Source: Novipirellula herctigrandis (GTDB lineage: Bacteria > Planctomycetota > Planctomycetia > Pirellulales > Pirellulaceae). From it: a stretch of DNA of 64,000 nucleotides. The notes under the pieces are model-generated. The model had not been told where the DNA came from and made no database searches. It was given only the letters and a program-made list of their open reading frames with translations. The stretch is from positions 3,033,922 through 3,097,921 of the forward strand of contig SJPJ01000001.1 of assembly GCA_007859835.1 (NCBI GenBank), in the 5' to 3' direction. Position 1 is the first letter of the stretch; the number at the start of each line of letters is the position of its first letter. The position numbers were made by a program, and so were the translations under genes. Shown here piece after piece: positions 54,046 through 63,019 of the stretch.

Positions 54046-55128
54046 TTACCTCGAAGCTTTTAGTTTTGCCGTGATCGCATTGAGTTTTGCTTGCTCATCA
54101 GGGTTCTCGGCCAATGGCTCATCACCAAAGGCTGGCAACAATTTGTCCCACACAACATTCAGTTCGGCCTGCATGTCGCCTGAGTTCGCGGTGATGGCGA
54201 CGACAGCATCGAGCTCAGGTAAGACGATGCAGAATTGCCCATCCTTGCCGTCGCCGCGATAGGCATCGTGGCGGCAACGCCAGAATTGAAAACCGTAGCC
54301 TTGATCCCAATCCTTACTCGGATCGCTACCGTTGGAAACTTGTCTTGATGTTGCCTGATCGACCCACGATTCGGGCAGCAGTTGCTTTCCGTTCCACTTG
54401 CCTTTCTGAAGATAGAGCTGCCCGAACTTAGCAATGTCTTCGGTGTGAAGAAATAACCCATAGCCACCGATGGAGATGCCTTGCCGGCTCTCGTCCCAAC
54501 GTGGATCCTCGATTCCCAACGGCTGAAACAATCGGGATTTCAAGTAAGCGAGTACCGTCTCACCAGTGACTTTCTGGACGATCGCGGACAACATGTAGGT
54601 TGCCGGCGTATTGTATCGGAAGTGGGTTCCAGGTTTATGCGGAACGGGATGCGTCAAAAATGCCTTTGCCCAATGCTCTGCTTCAAGCCAATCGACTTCA
54701 TCTTGGTGGCCGGTCGACATGGTCAGCAAGTCACGAACTCGCATCGCCTTGAGGTTCGCGGATGGTTCCGCAGGCGCATCGTCAGGAAAGAATTCCAAAA
54801 CCCGATCATCAATACTCAATTTCCCATCAGCCACGGCCAACCCAACGGCGGTGGATGTAAAACTCTTGCTAAGGGACCACAAAACGTGCGGTTTGTCGGC
54901 CGACTCAGGGGCCCACCATGCTTCGGCGACCACGTGACCGTGACGCACCAACATGAAGCTGTGCATCGAGTTGACTTCTCGATCTGCTGCCTCGATATAT
55001 TCACAAATATCGGCTGAGGAAACCCCTTGCGACTCCGGCGTGCTGCGAGGGAGAGACACCGATTGTGCCTGCAGCGTTTCAACTGAGATTGCGGTTACGA
55101 GAACAACGACGAATGCAAATCGATACAC
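54046..55128 (-). CDS. Exported beta-lactamase-family serine hydrolase
   Basis: A 360-residue protein with a signal peptide (MYRFAFVVVLVTAISVETLQA). It has the penicillin-binding/class C fold of the beta-lactamase-related family: SxxK as Ser85-Leu-Ser-Lys88 in LWSLSKSFTS, a Tyr-Asn motif in RYNTPATYMLSAIV, and the C-terminal GYGFQFWRC region. Members act as esterases or peptidases more often than as beta-lactamases; nothing here shows antibiotic hydrolysis. It is preceded on the other strand by noncoding DNA and converges on the alpha/beta hydrolase gene. Confidence 0.88.
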   Translation of the reverse strand: MYRFAFVVVLVTAISVETLQAQSVSLPRSTPESQGVSSADICEYIEAADREVNSMHSFMLVRHGHVVAEAWWAPESADKPHVLWSLSKSFTSTAVGLAVADGKLSIDDRVLEFFPDDAPAEPSANLKAMRVRDLLTMSTGHQDEVDWLEAEHWAKAFLTHPVPHKPGTHFRYNTPATYMLSAIVQKVTGETVLAYLKSRLFQPLGIEDPRWDESRQGISIGGYGLFLHTEDIAKFGQLYLQKGKWNGKQLLPESWVDQATSRQVSNGSDPSKDWDQGYGFQFWRCRHDAYRGDGKDGQFCIVLPELDAVVAITANSGDMQAELNVVWDKLLPAFGDEPLAENPDEQAKLNAITAKLKASR

Positions 55129-55371
55129 GATTAGCCCTATAGTAAGAATGGGTTGGAATTACATAAGAAGCAGGGCTGACGGAAAGTCCGTTCTGCCTGC
55201 GTTCTAGACATTCAATCGTTGTTTCACGTCAACGGTTGTTGAAAACAGTCCGATGGAAACACCAGCAAAGTCCAGCAACGGTACCAGGGTATTGCCATCA
55301 TGGGCGGTCACCATCGACGAACCGAGGATGTGAATCCGTTTGGCACCGTGAGCGATATCACGGCTGACGCT

Positions 55372-58300
55372 CTACTTTTCATTTGCCTCGCTGGTCTTGT
55401 CACCAACTGCGATAACGTAAGCGACAAGATCAAGGATTTCTTCTTTGGTGAAATAGTTCAGCAAGCCGTTGGGCATGGCGGACTTTTCGTTTTTCTTTTC
55501 AAATTCGATCTCGTCCTTCATCACCACTGTCGGTGCGTCTTGGTCCAACGGGTCTGATTTGATGTGGACTTCGGTTGCGGTCTCCTCGACGACAAACCCT
55601 GAAACAACTTCGCCTGAGTCTGTCAGGTAGGTTCGCATCGCATATTCATCTTCGATAGTCTTGGACGGGTCGAGCATCGCCTCGAGAATGTAAGCTGCAT
55701 TGCGATTTTTTTTGTCAAGTTCAGCGAGGTTGGGGCCAAAAACACCCCCATCGTTTCCGATTTTGTGGCATTGAATACAACCGATGCGAGTAAACGCCAA
55801 AGCCCCCGATTCCAACGATCGGTCACGAGCAACCAAGTCGGATTCGCTGAAATCGCTCGCGTTCCATTCTTTCACCAATTTGGGAATCCATCCATCGTTG
55901 GACGCTTGAGCAACTGCCACGCTACCGTCTTCCATCGGATACTCCTCAAGCAAATCAACGACGCTCCAGAACGTCGCATCCTTGCCTCGGTCAATCGCGC
56001 GCATCTTGGCAACGCGTTTCTCGTCAATCGGATTGGCGCGGTTGGACCAAGTGTTGCGCACGTATGTCAATACGGCCGCAATCTCCTCGTCATTGAGTAA
56101 CTGGCGAAAACCGGTCATCGGCGGTAGCGGTGGTGAACTATAACGCTTGCCTTTCACTTCGATCGTGCCGTGCATTCCATCTAGAACCATGCGGATCAAG
56201 CGATCTTCATTGCCAGTTACCCACAAACTTCCATCGATCGGCGGATACAAATTCGGCAAACCTTGACCGCTCGCTTGGTGGCACGTCGCACAATGACTCT
56301 CGCGTGCATAGACTTCTGCCCCGAGTCGCATTGTTTTCGGATCTGCCTCAACCGGAATACTCAATCGCAGCTCGTTCAACTGCTTAGCGGCACCGGCGAC
56401 GGTTGTTCCCGACGAAACGGCCAAACTCGTCCCTAATCGCAGCAATTTCGTGAACTCGCCACTTTGACGTTCCACCGGTGTCGCTTCATTGGCGTACTGA
56501 AGCAACGTCTTGAGTATGACGGGTGAATCCGTTTTGGAAAGCTTGTTCGCGACGGTTTCGCTCGGCAGCGATGCCAGCGCACGGAGCGCCGACTCCGTCA
56601 ACACATCCTGCCTCACAAGTTCGGCAAAGTCGCTAATCTTTTCATCGAGCTGTCCAGGCCAATCCGCGATTGTCTGCAATGCTTGTTGCTTCAAGTTTCC
56701 GCCATTAGTACCCTGTAAAACGAACGCGTCGACGTCCTGTTTTTTCATACCAGGGCCTTTCCAAGCGACCTTCAAACCATCGCCACCACCATTGTCAAAG
56801 TACGTTACGACGATTTTGTGCAGGCCAGCATCCAGTTTCACCTTGCCACGTTTTTCTGACATCCCGTGACGCCCATCGTGATCGATGATTTCTTGTCCAT
56901 CGATGTATAGACGCGAGCCATCGTCGGACGCGATGAAGAAGGTATAAACGCCGGTGACCGGAACATTAATGGACGCCGTTTGCCGCGTCGCGTATGCGTC
57001 TTTGGCGCCGCCGGGTACAAATGTCTCGAATTGATCGATGTATCCAGTCAACTGAGGCCGCAACTTGTCGAGCGTTTCCACCCGTACGTTGCTAGGATTC
57101 GGTTGATAATATTCAAACGCGACGGAGAGCCCCGATTGCACCGTCGTGTCTTCCGCTTCGCTGCGAAGTGACTCAGGCAAGTCAAACATCAGCTGCCGGA
57201 CTTGCGGAAAAAGTTCGGCAAGCTTCGTCACATCCTTAACGGTTCCGATACATGCTAATGCGTCATGCAGTTTGTCACGTGAACTGAGTGCGTGTTGCCA
57301 AACTTCGCTGGCATCACCCGACTTCAACCACGCTGCATAAGCCGCGGTGCGGACTACAGAGGAATGAGTTTCGTTGGCGATTTGCTCCAACAGCAAATGG
57401 TCGGTCGCCGTGTTCTTGGCGATCGAGGATAGCATGCCAGCTAGGTCACCGAGGCTACTCGCGGCACTCTTCTCGCTGCTACGGATACTGGTTAACAACT
57501 GCTCGAGCGGCGAGCAAGCGTTCGCTGCCGCAAGCGCATCGACCGCCTCGAGTCGGAACTTTTGGGGGATTTGATCACGTGACAACAGCGACTCATAAAC
57601 CGCAGCCGACTTGTTCATCTGCAGCAACAGTTCCGGCGCGGCGTTGGCGAACGCGTACGCTTCGGCTGCGAGCGAAAGTGGTTTTTTGGTGCGGATTGCT
57701 TCCGCAATCATGGAGTCAACGTTGAGCTCTTGGCGAGCGTAGTTGAGGACGTCAACGAGTTCTGGGTCCGTAGGTCGCATCGCTACTTCAAAAATCACCT
57801 CAGCGGACAACAAACCACCGAACTCCACCGCCGACTTGGCGGCTTCGGCCCTGACAAGCGCCGAATCGTCCTTGGAAGCCGCTAACAAAACCGTTTCCCA
57901 ACCGGGCAAATGGTCCCTCAAGATTTGGCCACCGATTTTATGCTTCGCCCAGTGACCGAGTGTTCGTATCGCAGCTGCCCGGACTCGCGGTTCGTCGGCG
58001 AGGAACGTCTTTTTAATCAGCGCCATGTTCGGCATGCGATGTTCTTCATGGACCCATAAACATTCGAGCAAAGCCTGAGCCTCATCACGATCGACACCGG
58101 AGTGCTTGGGATCCAATTTCCCCGTGAATGCCAAGACGGCTCGGACGACATCCTCTGTGTTGCGACCGCTCAGTTCGATTCGCGTTCGATAGCGTACGCC
58201 ATTTTCCTTGCTGAAAAAGTTTTCCAAGACGTCCGCAATCGGTCTACCCTGCATCTTCACTGGCGTCAGCGGATCGCGTCCTTTTGCAGTGACGCGATAA

Positions 58301-60360
58301 ATTCGACCATGACTATGATCGCGATTTGGATCACGCATATTGTGCTGCATATGTCCAATCAACGTGTTGTGCCAATCGGCAACATAAATCGCTCCATCAC
58401 TACCCACTTCGATATCGCACGGTCGAAAATTCGGGTCGGACGATTGAAGTAAATCAGCAGTCCGGTTTGCCGTAATCTGCGCACCGTTGTATTGCACTTC
58501 ATATTGCAACACACCCAAGAACCCAATCGTATTGCAGACCAAGAAATTATTTTGACTCGATTCGGGAAAGTGACTACTCGAAAGCAATCCCGTCGCTGCT
58601 ACCGGCCGCCACTCTTTCTTGAACCACTGGCGTTTCCCCGGACGTTGCCCCTTTCCAATACTGACGTAACCGCCCGTTCCGCTCGTTCCATCGTTGGCAA
58701 ATTGATACCCCCAACGATCAAAGACATCGCCATGTGGATTCGGACCAATTGGATAGTGAAACTCGATTTCGAACGTACGTGGGTTAAAGCGATGCACGCC
58801 CGTTAAACCCGAACGATAGGTGTGTGTCGGAGTTTCAATCGCGGCCACATTGAAGATCCCCCGCGACCAATACAACCAACCATCAGGGCCGAGCAACATC
58901 GCATTGGCACTATGGTGCGTGTCGGCACTCGACAGCCCCTGCAACATGCGAATTTTCAAGTCGGCACGGTTGTCACCGTCGGTGTCTTTCAAGAACCAAA
59001 GTTCCGGCAGTGCAGCGACTAGCACACCACCGCCCCAGAACTCGAAGCCCGTCACACTATTGAGTCCATCGGCAAACACAATACACTCGTCTGCTCGGCC
59101 GTCGCGGTCTTCGTCCGGGAGAATCACGATCGCATCTTGACGAGGCTCGACTGGATTCCAATGTGGATACGAAGGCCATACCGATGCCCACAAGCGTCCA
59201 TCGGTATCAACCGCCATCTGGACAGGATTAACAAGCCGCGGGAATTGCTTTTCCGAAGCGAACAAGTTGGCTTCAAAGCCTTCTTGCACGGTCAACTGCG
59301 AAATGGCTTCTTCGCCGTCCAAATACGGAAACGCACCACCTTCGAGCGGCCCCGCTTTATTCGGTCTCACGACCAACTCGGAGGGCAAGTTATCGTCCTT
59401 AAGATCCAAGTCGCCACCCTGCGTGATCGACCAAATTCGGTGGTCGCGATTGACGGTCTTCACGTCGAAAATTTCCATCTCACGCATCATCACATCAGCA
59501 TTGGATTGGCCGAACCAAGCGAGTTTGGATCGACCGCCAAAGACGTTGTACTCATCCACCACGCGATACCGGCTGAACCAATGATAGTTCTTATCGAGCA
59601 CGGCCTCTCGGAGTATCTCCATTTCGGAATCAGCAGGCAGTGATTGCTTCACCAATCCGGCAAAGGGTGTATCGGACGACGTCAGAATAGCTTGTGCAAG
59701 AGCACGGTTTCCATGGCTGTGCAAATGGATGCCGTTCATGGTCAGTGGCTTGCCAGCTTCAGAGTAAAGCTTTTGGGAAATCTGAAACAAGTCAACGAAC
59801 GGAACCTGTTTCAACTTGCATACGTCTCGCATCGCGTCGGTATACATCCGCAGGTTCTTGTTGTTCTCAGAGCCACTAGGCAAATGAGGACTCCTGAGAT
59901 CTTCGTGGGCAAGCGGCGAAAAGACAATCAATTTCGGTGCGGACTTGCTGTTATATTTTTGCGCACGCATCTGGTCGATCATTGCCGCCAAATCGTCTGT
60001 AAATCCCTTTAGTCCTGCTTCACCCCTGAACGCTTCGTTGTAGCCAAAGAAACACAACACCACGTCGGCACCGCACTTGGTCAGCCACATATCGGCGTCT
60101 CCAAAGTTATCAGCACGTTGGCGAAGTTTTACTTCGTCCCCTGAGAACCCGAGGTTTCGGAATGTCAGCTCATGCTGTGGCAGCAGTGCGTGAAGATACG
60201 TTTCCAACCACCCATCGTGCTGCATCCGGTCGGCCAACGTATTGCCGATGTAGACAACATGATCGCCTCGGTTGAAGACTGGCTCGCCGCCGGCCGCAGG
60301 CAGTAACAAGGAGACGAGCACCAGAGTCGGCATGAAATAGCGAAGCAGTTGAAATATCAT
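55372..60360 (-). CDS. Giant SGNH / propeller / HEAT / PA14 / double-cytochrome c protein
   Basis: A 1,662-residue exported protein (signal peptide ending LLLPAAGG). In order: an SGNH-like domain with GNTLADRM instead of the usual GDS (about 30-240); a PVC-type sorbosone/NHL-like beta-propeller (about 343-707); HEAT-like helical repeats (about 740-1053); a PA14 domain (about 1078-1205, YYFQPNPSN-type start, DDGSRLYIDGQEIIDHDG); a class I cytochrome c with Cys1357-x2-Cys-His (CATCHQASGQGLP); and a second PVC-type heme site Cys1528-x2-Cys-His (CIQCHKIGNDGG) with the closing Haem-binding domain. Such proteins are typical of planctomycetes and thought to oxidise sugars and pass electrons to heme. 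ATG 60360 was chosen because the signal peptide starts there. Confidence 0.9.
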   Translation of the reverse strand: MIFQLLRYFMPTLVLVSLLLPAAGGEPVFNRGDHVVYIGNTLADRMQHDGWLETYLHALLPQHELTFRNLGFSGDEVKLRQRADNFGDADMWLTKCGADVVLCFFGYNEAFRGEAGLKGFTDDLAAMIDQMRAQKYNSKSAPKLIVFSPLAHEDLRSPHLPSGSENNKNLRMYTDAMRDVCKLKQVPFVDLFQISQKLYSEAGKPLTMNGIHLHSHGNRALAQAILTSSDTPFAGLVKQSLPADSEMEILREAVLDKNYHWFSRYRVVDEYNVFGGRSKLAWFGQSNADVMMREMEIFDVKTVNRDHRIWSITQGGDLDLKDDNLPSELVVRPNKAGPLEGGAFPYLDGEEAISQLTVQEGFEANLFASEKQFPRLVNPVQMAVDTDGRLWASVWPSYPHWNPVEPRQDAIVILPDEDRDGRADECIVFADGLNSVTGFEFWGGGVLVAALPELWFLKDTDGDNRADLKIRMLQGLSSADTHHSANAMLLGPDGWLYWSRGIFNVAAIETPTHTYRSGLTGVHRFNPRTFEIEFHYPIGPNPHGDVFDRWGYQFANDGTSGTGGYVSIGKGQRPGKRQWFKKEWRPVAATGLLSSSHFPESSQNNFLVCNTIGFLGVLQYEVQYNGAQITANRTADLLQSSDPNFRPCDIEVGSDGAIYVADWHNTLIGHMQHNMRDPNRDHSHGRIYRVTAKGRDPLTPVKMQGRPIADVLENFFSKENGVRYRTRIELSGRNTEDVVRAVLAFTGKLDPKHSGVDRDEAQALLECLWVHEEHRMPNMALIKKTFLADEPRVRAAAIRTLGHWAKHKIGGQILRDHLPGWETVLLAASKDDSALVRAEAAKSAVEFGGLLSAEVIFEVAMRPTDPELVDVLNYARQELNVDSMIAEAIRTKKPLSLAAEAYAFANAAPELLLQMNKSAAVYESLLSRDQIPQKFRLEAVDALAAANACSPLEQLLTSIRSSEKSAASSLGDLAGMLSSIAKNTATDHLLLEQIANETHSSVVRTAAYAAWLKSGDASEVWQHALSSRDKLHDALACIGTVKDVTKLAELFPQVRQLMFDLPESLRSEAEDTTVQSGLSVAFEYYQPNPSNVRVETLDKLRPQLTGYIDQFETFVPGGAKDAYATRQTASINVPVTGVYTFFIASDDGSRLYIDGQEIIDHDGRHGMSEKRGKVKLDAGLHKIVVTYFDNGGGDGLKVAWKGPGMKKQDVDAFVLQGTNGGNLKQQALQTIADWPGQLDEKISDFAELVRQDVLTESALRALASLPSETVANKLSKTDSPVILKTLLQYANEATPVERQSGEFTKLLRLGTSLAVSSGTTVAGAAKQLNELRLSIPVEADPKTMRLGAEVYARESHCATCHQASGQGLPNLYPPIDGSLWVTGNEDRLIRMVLDGMHGTIEVKGKRYSSPPLPPMTGFRQLLNDEEIAAVLTYVRNTWSNRANPIDEKRVAKMRAIDRGKDATFWSVVDLLEEYPMEDGSVAVAQASNDGWIPKLVKEWNASDFSESDLVARDRSLESGALAFTRIGCIQCHKIGNDGGVFGPNLAELDKKNRNAAYILEAMLDPSKTIEDEYAMRTYLTDSGEVVSGFVVEETATEVHIKSDPLDQDAPTVVMKDEIEFEKKNEKSAMPNGLLNYFTKEEILDLVAYVIAVGDKTSEANEK

Positions 60361-61233
60361 TTTTAGACGATTAAGTGGAGGATTAATTAGCAGAAGTAAA
60401 GAATGGGAGAACCCAAGCGGTCCGAATGATTTTAGCGTAGCTGCGGTCGCCCGCCTTTGGGTTGCCACAGAAAAACCCAAAATCGATGCCGTGGTGGCAT
60501 TAGCCGGAACATCCCCCGAATTCGGCCGAAATACCTCTCGCCATCAACGATCGAAATATGCTTCGGCCTGCAAATTTCAGAGCCATCTTGCTCACCGAGA
60601 TCGGCGGCCGCTTAGTCCGATGCCGTTGGGACAGGTTTGCAGTGCCATGCGATCGGACAATACGCCCCGCAGCGGAACATGCAAGCACGACGAATGCGAC
60701 CAGCCTCAACAAACAATCTTTCTTGTCACCGAAACCACCTCTGATTGGGGGAAATACCGAATCCTCAAAGCATCAACCAAAACTAAATTCACAGTGAAAA
60801 CCATTGAAAAAACAGTATCCGCAACAACTCGCCAAATTCACAATCTTGCCGTTACTGAAAAAAAACTGGTGATGAGATTGACACATATACTCAAACCACC
60901 AAACATCCAACTCTCCACGAAATCCGCATCACGACCTTTCGCGATGGGCGTTTCCACCCAGAGTAATGGTTCACTGCTGATCGGAACACCGATTTCGATT
61001 GGGGGATACCCCTCATTTCGAAAATCGGCATCCTGGAAAACGAGTTTTTGACCGAAAAAGATAACGGGGCATGAAGCAAAGCTCGGTCGGTCCAGAATTT
61101 GTTCCACGAAATATCGTGAACACTTGCTTGAAAAGTCGGCCGAGCTTGCTTCGACTTTTTCGGTCAGAACGACGATTCATGACTAGTCCACACTGTTAAT
61201 TCGTTAACATCGCAACACGCCCCTAAACATCGC
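60361..61233. other. 873-bp intergenic region, no gene accepted
   Basis: This lies between the double-cytochrome gene and the PAS-LuxR gene. A plus-strand open frame of 186 codons (60491-61051) and shorter minus-strand frames exist, but composition is Ser/Thr/Lys-rich without motifs, and no start site or family supports them. Inverted repeats near 60980-61012 are listed separately. Confidence 0.4.
60980..61012. promoter_or_regulatory. Two adjacent inverted repeats
   Basis: ATCGG-aaca-CCGAT (60980-60993) is followed 8 bp later by GGGG-ata-CCCC (61002-61012). They lie between the two minus-strand genes, 620 bp upstream of the cytochrome gene start. They could be a LuxR-type operator, but short palindromes are common and no link to the PAS-LuxR protein is shown. 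Confidence 0.25.
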
Positions 61234-62652
61234 CTACTGCACAATACTCTCGGCTATCACAGAAATCCGTACGAGTTCCGCGACGCTTTGGACACTCAGT
61301 TTCTTCATCACTCTGGACCGATGTCGTTCAACTGTCTTCTCGCTGATGTCGAGATTCTTTGCAATCACTTTATTCATTCGTCCCGCCACAACTTCTTCCA
61401 GCACTTGCCTCTCTCGCTTCGAAAGCATTTCAAGCTTGGCTTTCGCGATTGCAGAATTTCTCGTTAGCTCTTCGATTTTTTTACGATGAGTGATATCAAT
61501 CAAGGTGCCTTTGACCCTTACTATTTCACCACGTTCATCAAGCAACGGACATCGTGAAACGAGAACCCAAACATCACTCCCACTACGGTGTTTGAGCTTG
61601 GTCTCATAAACCTGTTCGAACTTAAAATTTTCCTCTTCAATTGCATTTAGAGGCAACTCGACGGATTTAGAGTCTTTCCATTCGAGAATGCTCGTCCCCA
61701 TCAACTCGCTTGGAGAAAACCCCAACATATTGGCGGCTTGCTCATTGATTTGAAGAATGATTCCGCCTGGGCTAACGACGCAAATCCCTTCGGCGGCCGA
61801 CTCGACGATCTCACGATATTTCCGCTCACTTTCCTCGAGCGCAGCGTGCAACCGTTTTTGCTCTGTAATATCTTGGTTTACTCCGTTCCAAATAAGGTTC
61901 CCGTTCTTCTCCGTCGTGTAGATGGTTGCAGCAAAGTATTTCATTGGCCCAAGCCCTGGATCGCTTCGGAATTCGAGCCTAATTTCACGACCTGGCTGCA
62001 ATGGTGACGCAATGGCACCAATGACGCCTGCACGATCCTCGGGATGAACACGCCCTAGAAAGTCACCAAGCATTGGTGGTCCCTGCGCCGGATCAAAACA
62101 GTGCAGTTCATAAAGCTGCTTTGACCACCAACCTTCCACTGCACCGTCAACCAACTCCCAACTGCCGACTTTTGAATGTTCTTGTGCCATCTCAAATCGA
62201 GCGATAGATAGCACCAGTTGCTGTTCCAGCCGTTTCCGCTCGGAAATGTCTAATGCCGTTGCTGAGATAGTTGGCTTTGCGTCGTTCCCGGACTTTCGAT
62301 CGATGAAGTTGAATTGTACCCAAGTTTCAGTGTCCGTCTTTCCCTCAAGCTGGAATTCTCGGCGCAGCGTCGACTCCGGTTTTTTACTCAAAACGTGAAT
62401 ATCATCCGCAAAAGCTTGACGATCTTGTCGCGGAAGAAAACCTGATAACGGATGCCCAATCGCCTCGCCGCAGTTCAAACCCAGGAACTGTAAAAATGAA
62501 GAATTAGCGCAAACGATTGCCGTTGTGTCCACTTCAAAACAGACACAACCAACACCGTACCCAAATAGCTGGTCACCAAAAATGGAATGACACAGCGACA
62601 AATCATCATGCCGTGGCAAGCGGGAGTTATTGGCGGCGGGTTCGTTGTTCAT
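61234..62652 (-). CDS. Three-PAS LuxR-family transcriptional regulator
   Basis: A 472-residue cytoplasmic regulator. Three PAS domains can be followed: about 25-145 (FEVDTTAIVCANSSFLQFLGL), 150-270 (MAQEHSKVGSWELVDGAVEGWWSKQLYELH) and 280-395 (EGICVVSPGGIILQINEQAANMLGFSPSELMG). Each is joined by DISERKR/DITEQKR/DITHRKK linkers, the classic PAC ends. A C-terminal LuxR helix-turn-helix follows at about 410-472 (LSKRERQVLEEVVAGRMNKVIAKNLDISEKTVERHRSRVMKKL). There is no receiver or kinase domain, so signal sensing by PAS and DNA binding are in one chain. The signal (redox, oxygen or small molecule) is unknown. The gene may control the nearby GH95 or cytochrome genes; this is inference. Confidence 0.9.
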   Translation of the reverse strand: MNNEPAANNSRLPRHDDLSLCHSIFGDQLFGYGVGCVCFEVDTTAIVCANSSFLQFLGLNCGEAIGHPLSGFLPRQDRQAFADDIHVLSKKPESTLRREFQLEGKTDTETWVQFNFIDRKSGNDAKPTISATALDISERKRLEQQLVLSIARFEMAQEHSKVGSWELVDGAVEGWWSKQLYELHCFDPAQGPPMLGDFLGRVHPEDRAGVIGAIASPLQPGREIRLEFRSDPGLGPMKYFAATIYTTEKNGNLIWNGVNQDITEQKRLHAALEESERKYREIVESAAEGICVVSPGGIILQINEQAANMLGFSPSELMGTSILEWKDSKSVELPLNAIEEENFKFEQVYETKLKHRSGSDVWVLVSRCPLLDERGEIVRVKGTLIDITHRKKIEELTRNSAIAKAKLEMLSKRERQVLEEVVAGRMNKVIAKNLDISEKTVERHRSRVMKKLSVQSVAELVRISVIAESIVQ

Positions 62653-63019
62653 CTTCTCTATGCAATTCGAGGATGAGCCTTTTTTTACAGCAGCCTGTCA
62701 TTGTAGTAACCTTTAAAGCCCCCTTGGAAGCAAACGAAGGGATCCGAGGAAAATCTTGGCGAAATACCGCTCATCGTTCCCACGACTTTTTTCGCCTCGC
62801 ACGTATCAAAGTCAACTGAGCCGCTTCGTCGTTTCTACATTGTTTCGCTTCGCTGCAGAGAATCCGTGAACCGATAATCGGCTGACCACTGCTTTTCGTA
62901 CAGTCCCGCACAGGCGTGTAGGGGACGAACTTAGTGACCCAACGGTGCTATTTACCGAATCCAATGGACTGGCGCCCCCATTGACTGGCGACCGCTTATA
63001 GCAGCATTTCGCGAAACGA
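62653..63019. other. 367-bp intergenic region, nothing recognised
   Basis: This lies between the PAS-LuxR gene and the GH95 gene, both on the minus strand. No open frame, RNA or clear hairpin is supported. Confidence 0.4.

Noticed and set aside
54046-55128. Antibiotic-resistance beta-lactamase
   Set aside because: The SxxK fold is shared with many esterases and peptidases. No class A/C-specific KTG box context or resistance neighbourhood is seen.
60491-61051. Plus-strand open frame of 186 codons between the cytochrome and PAS-LuxR genes
   Set aside because: No family match, biased Ser/Thr/Lys composition, no ribosome site, and it lies in likely promoter DNA.
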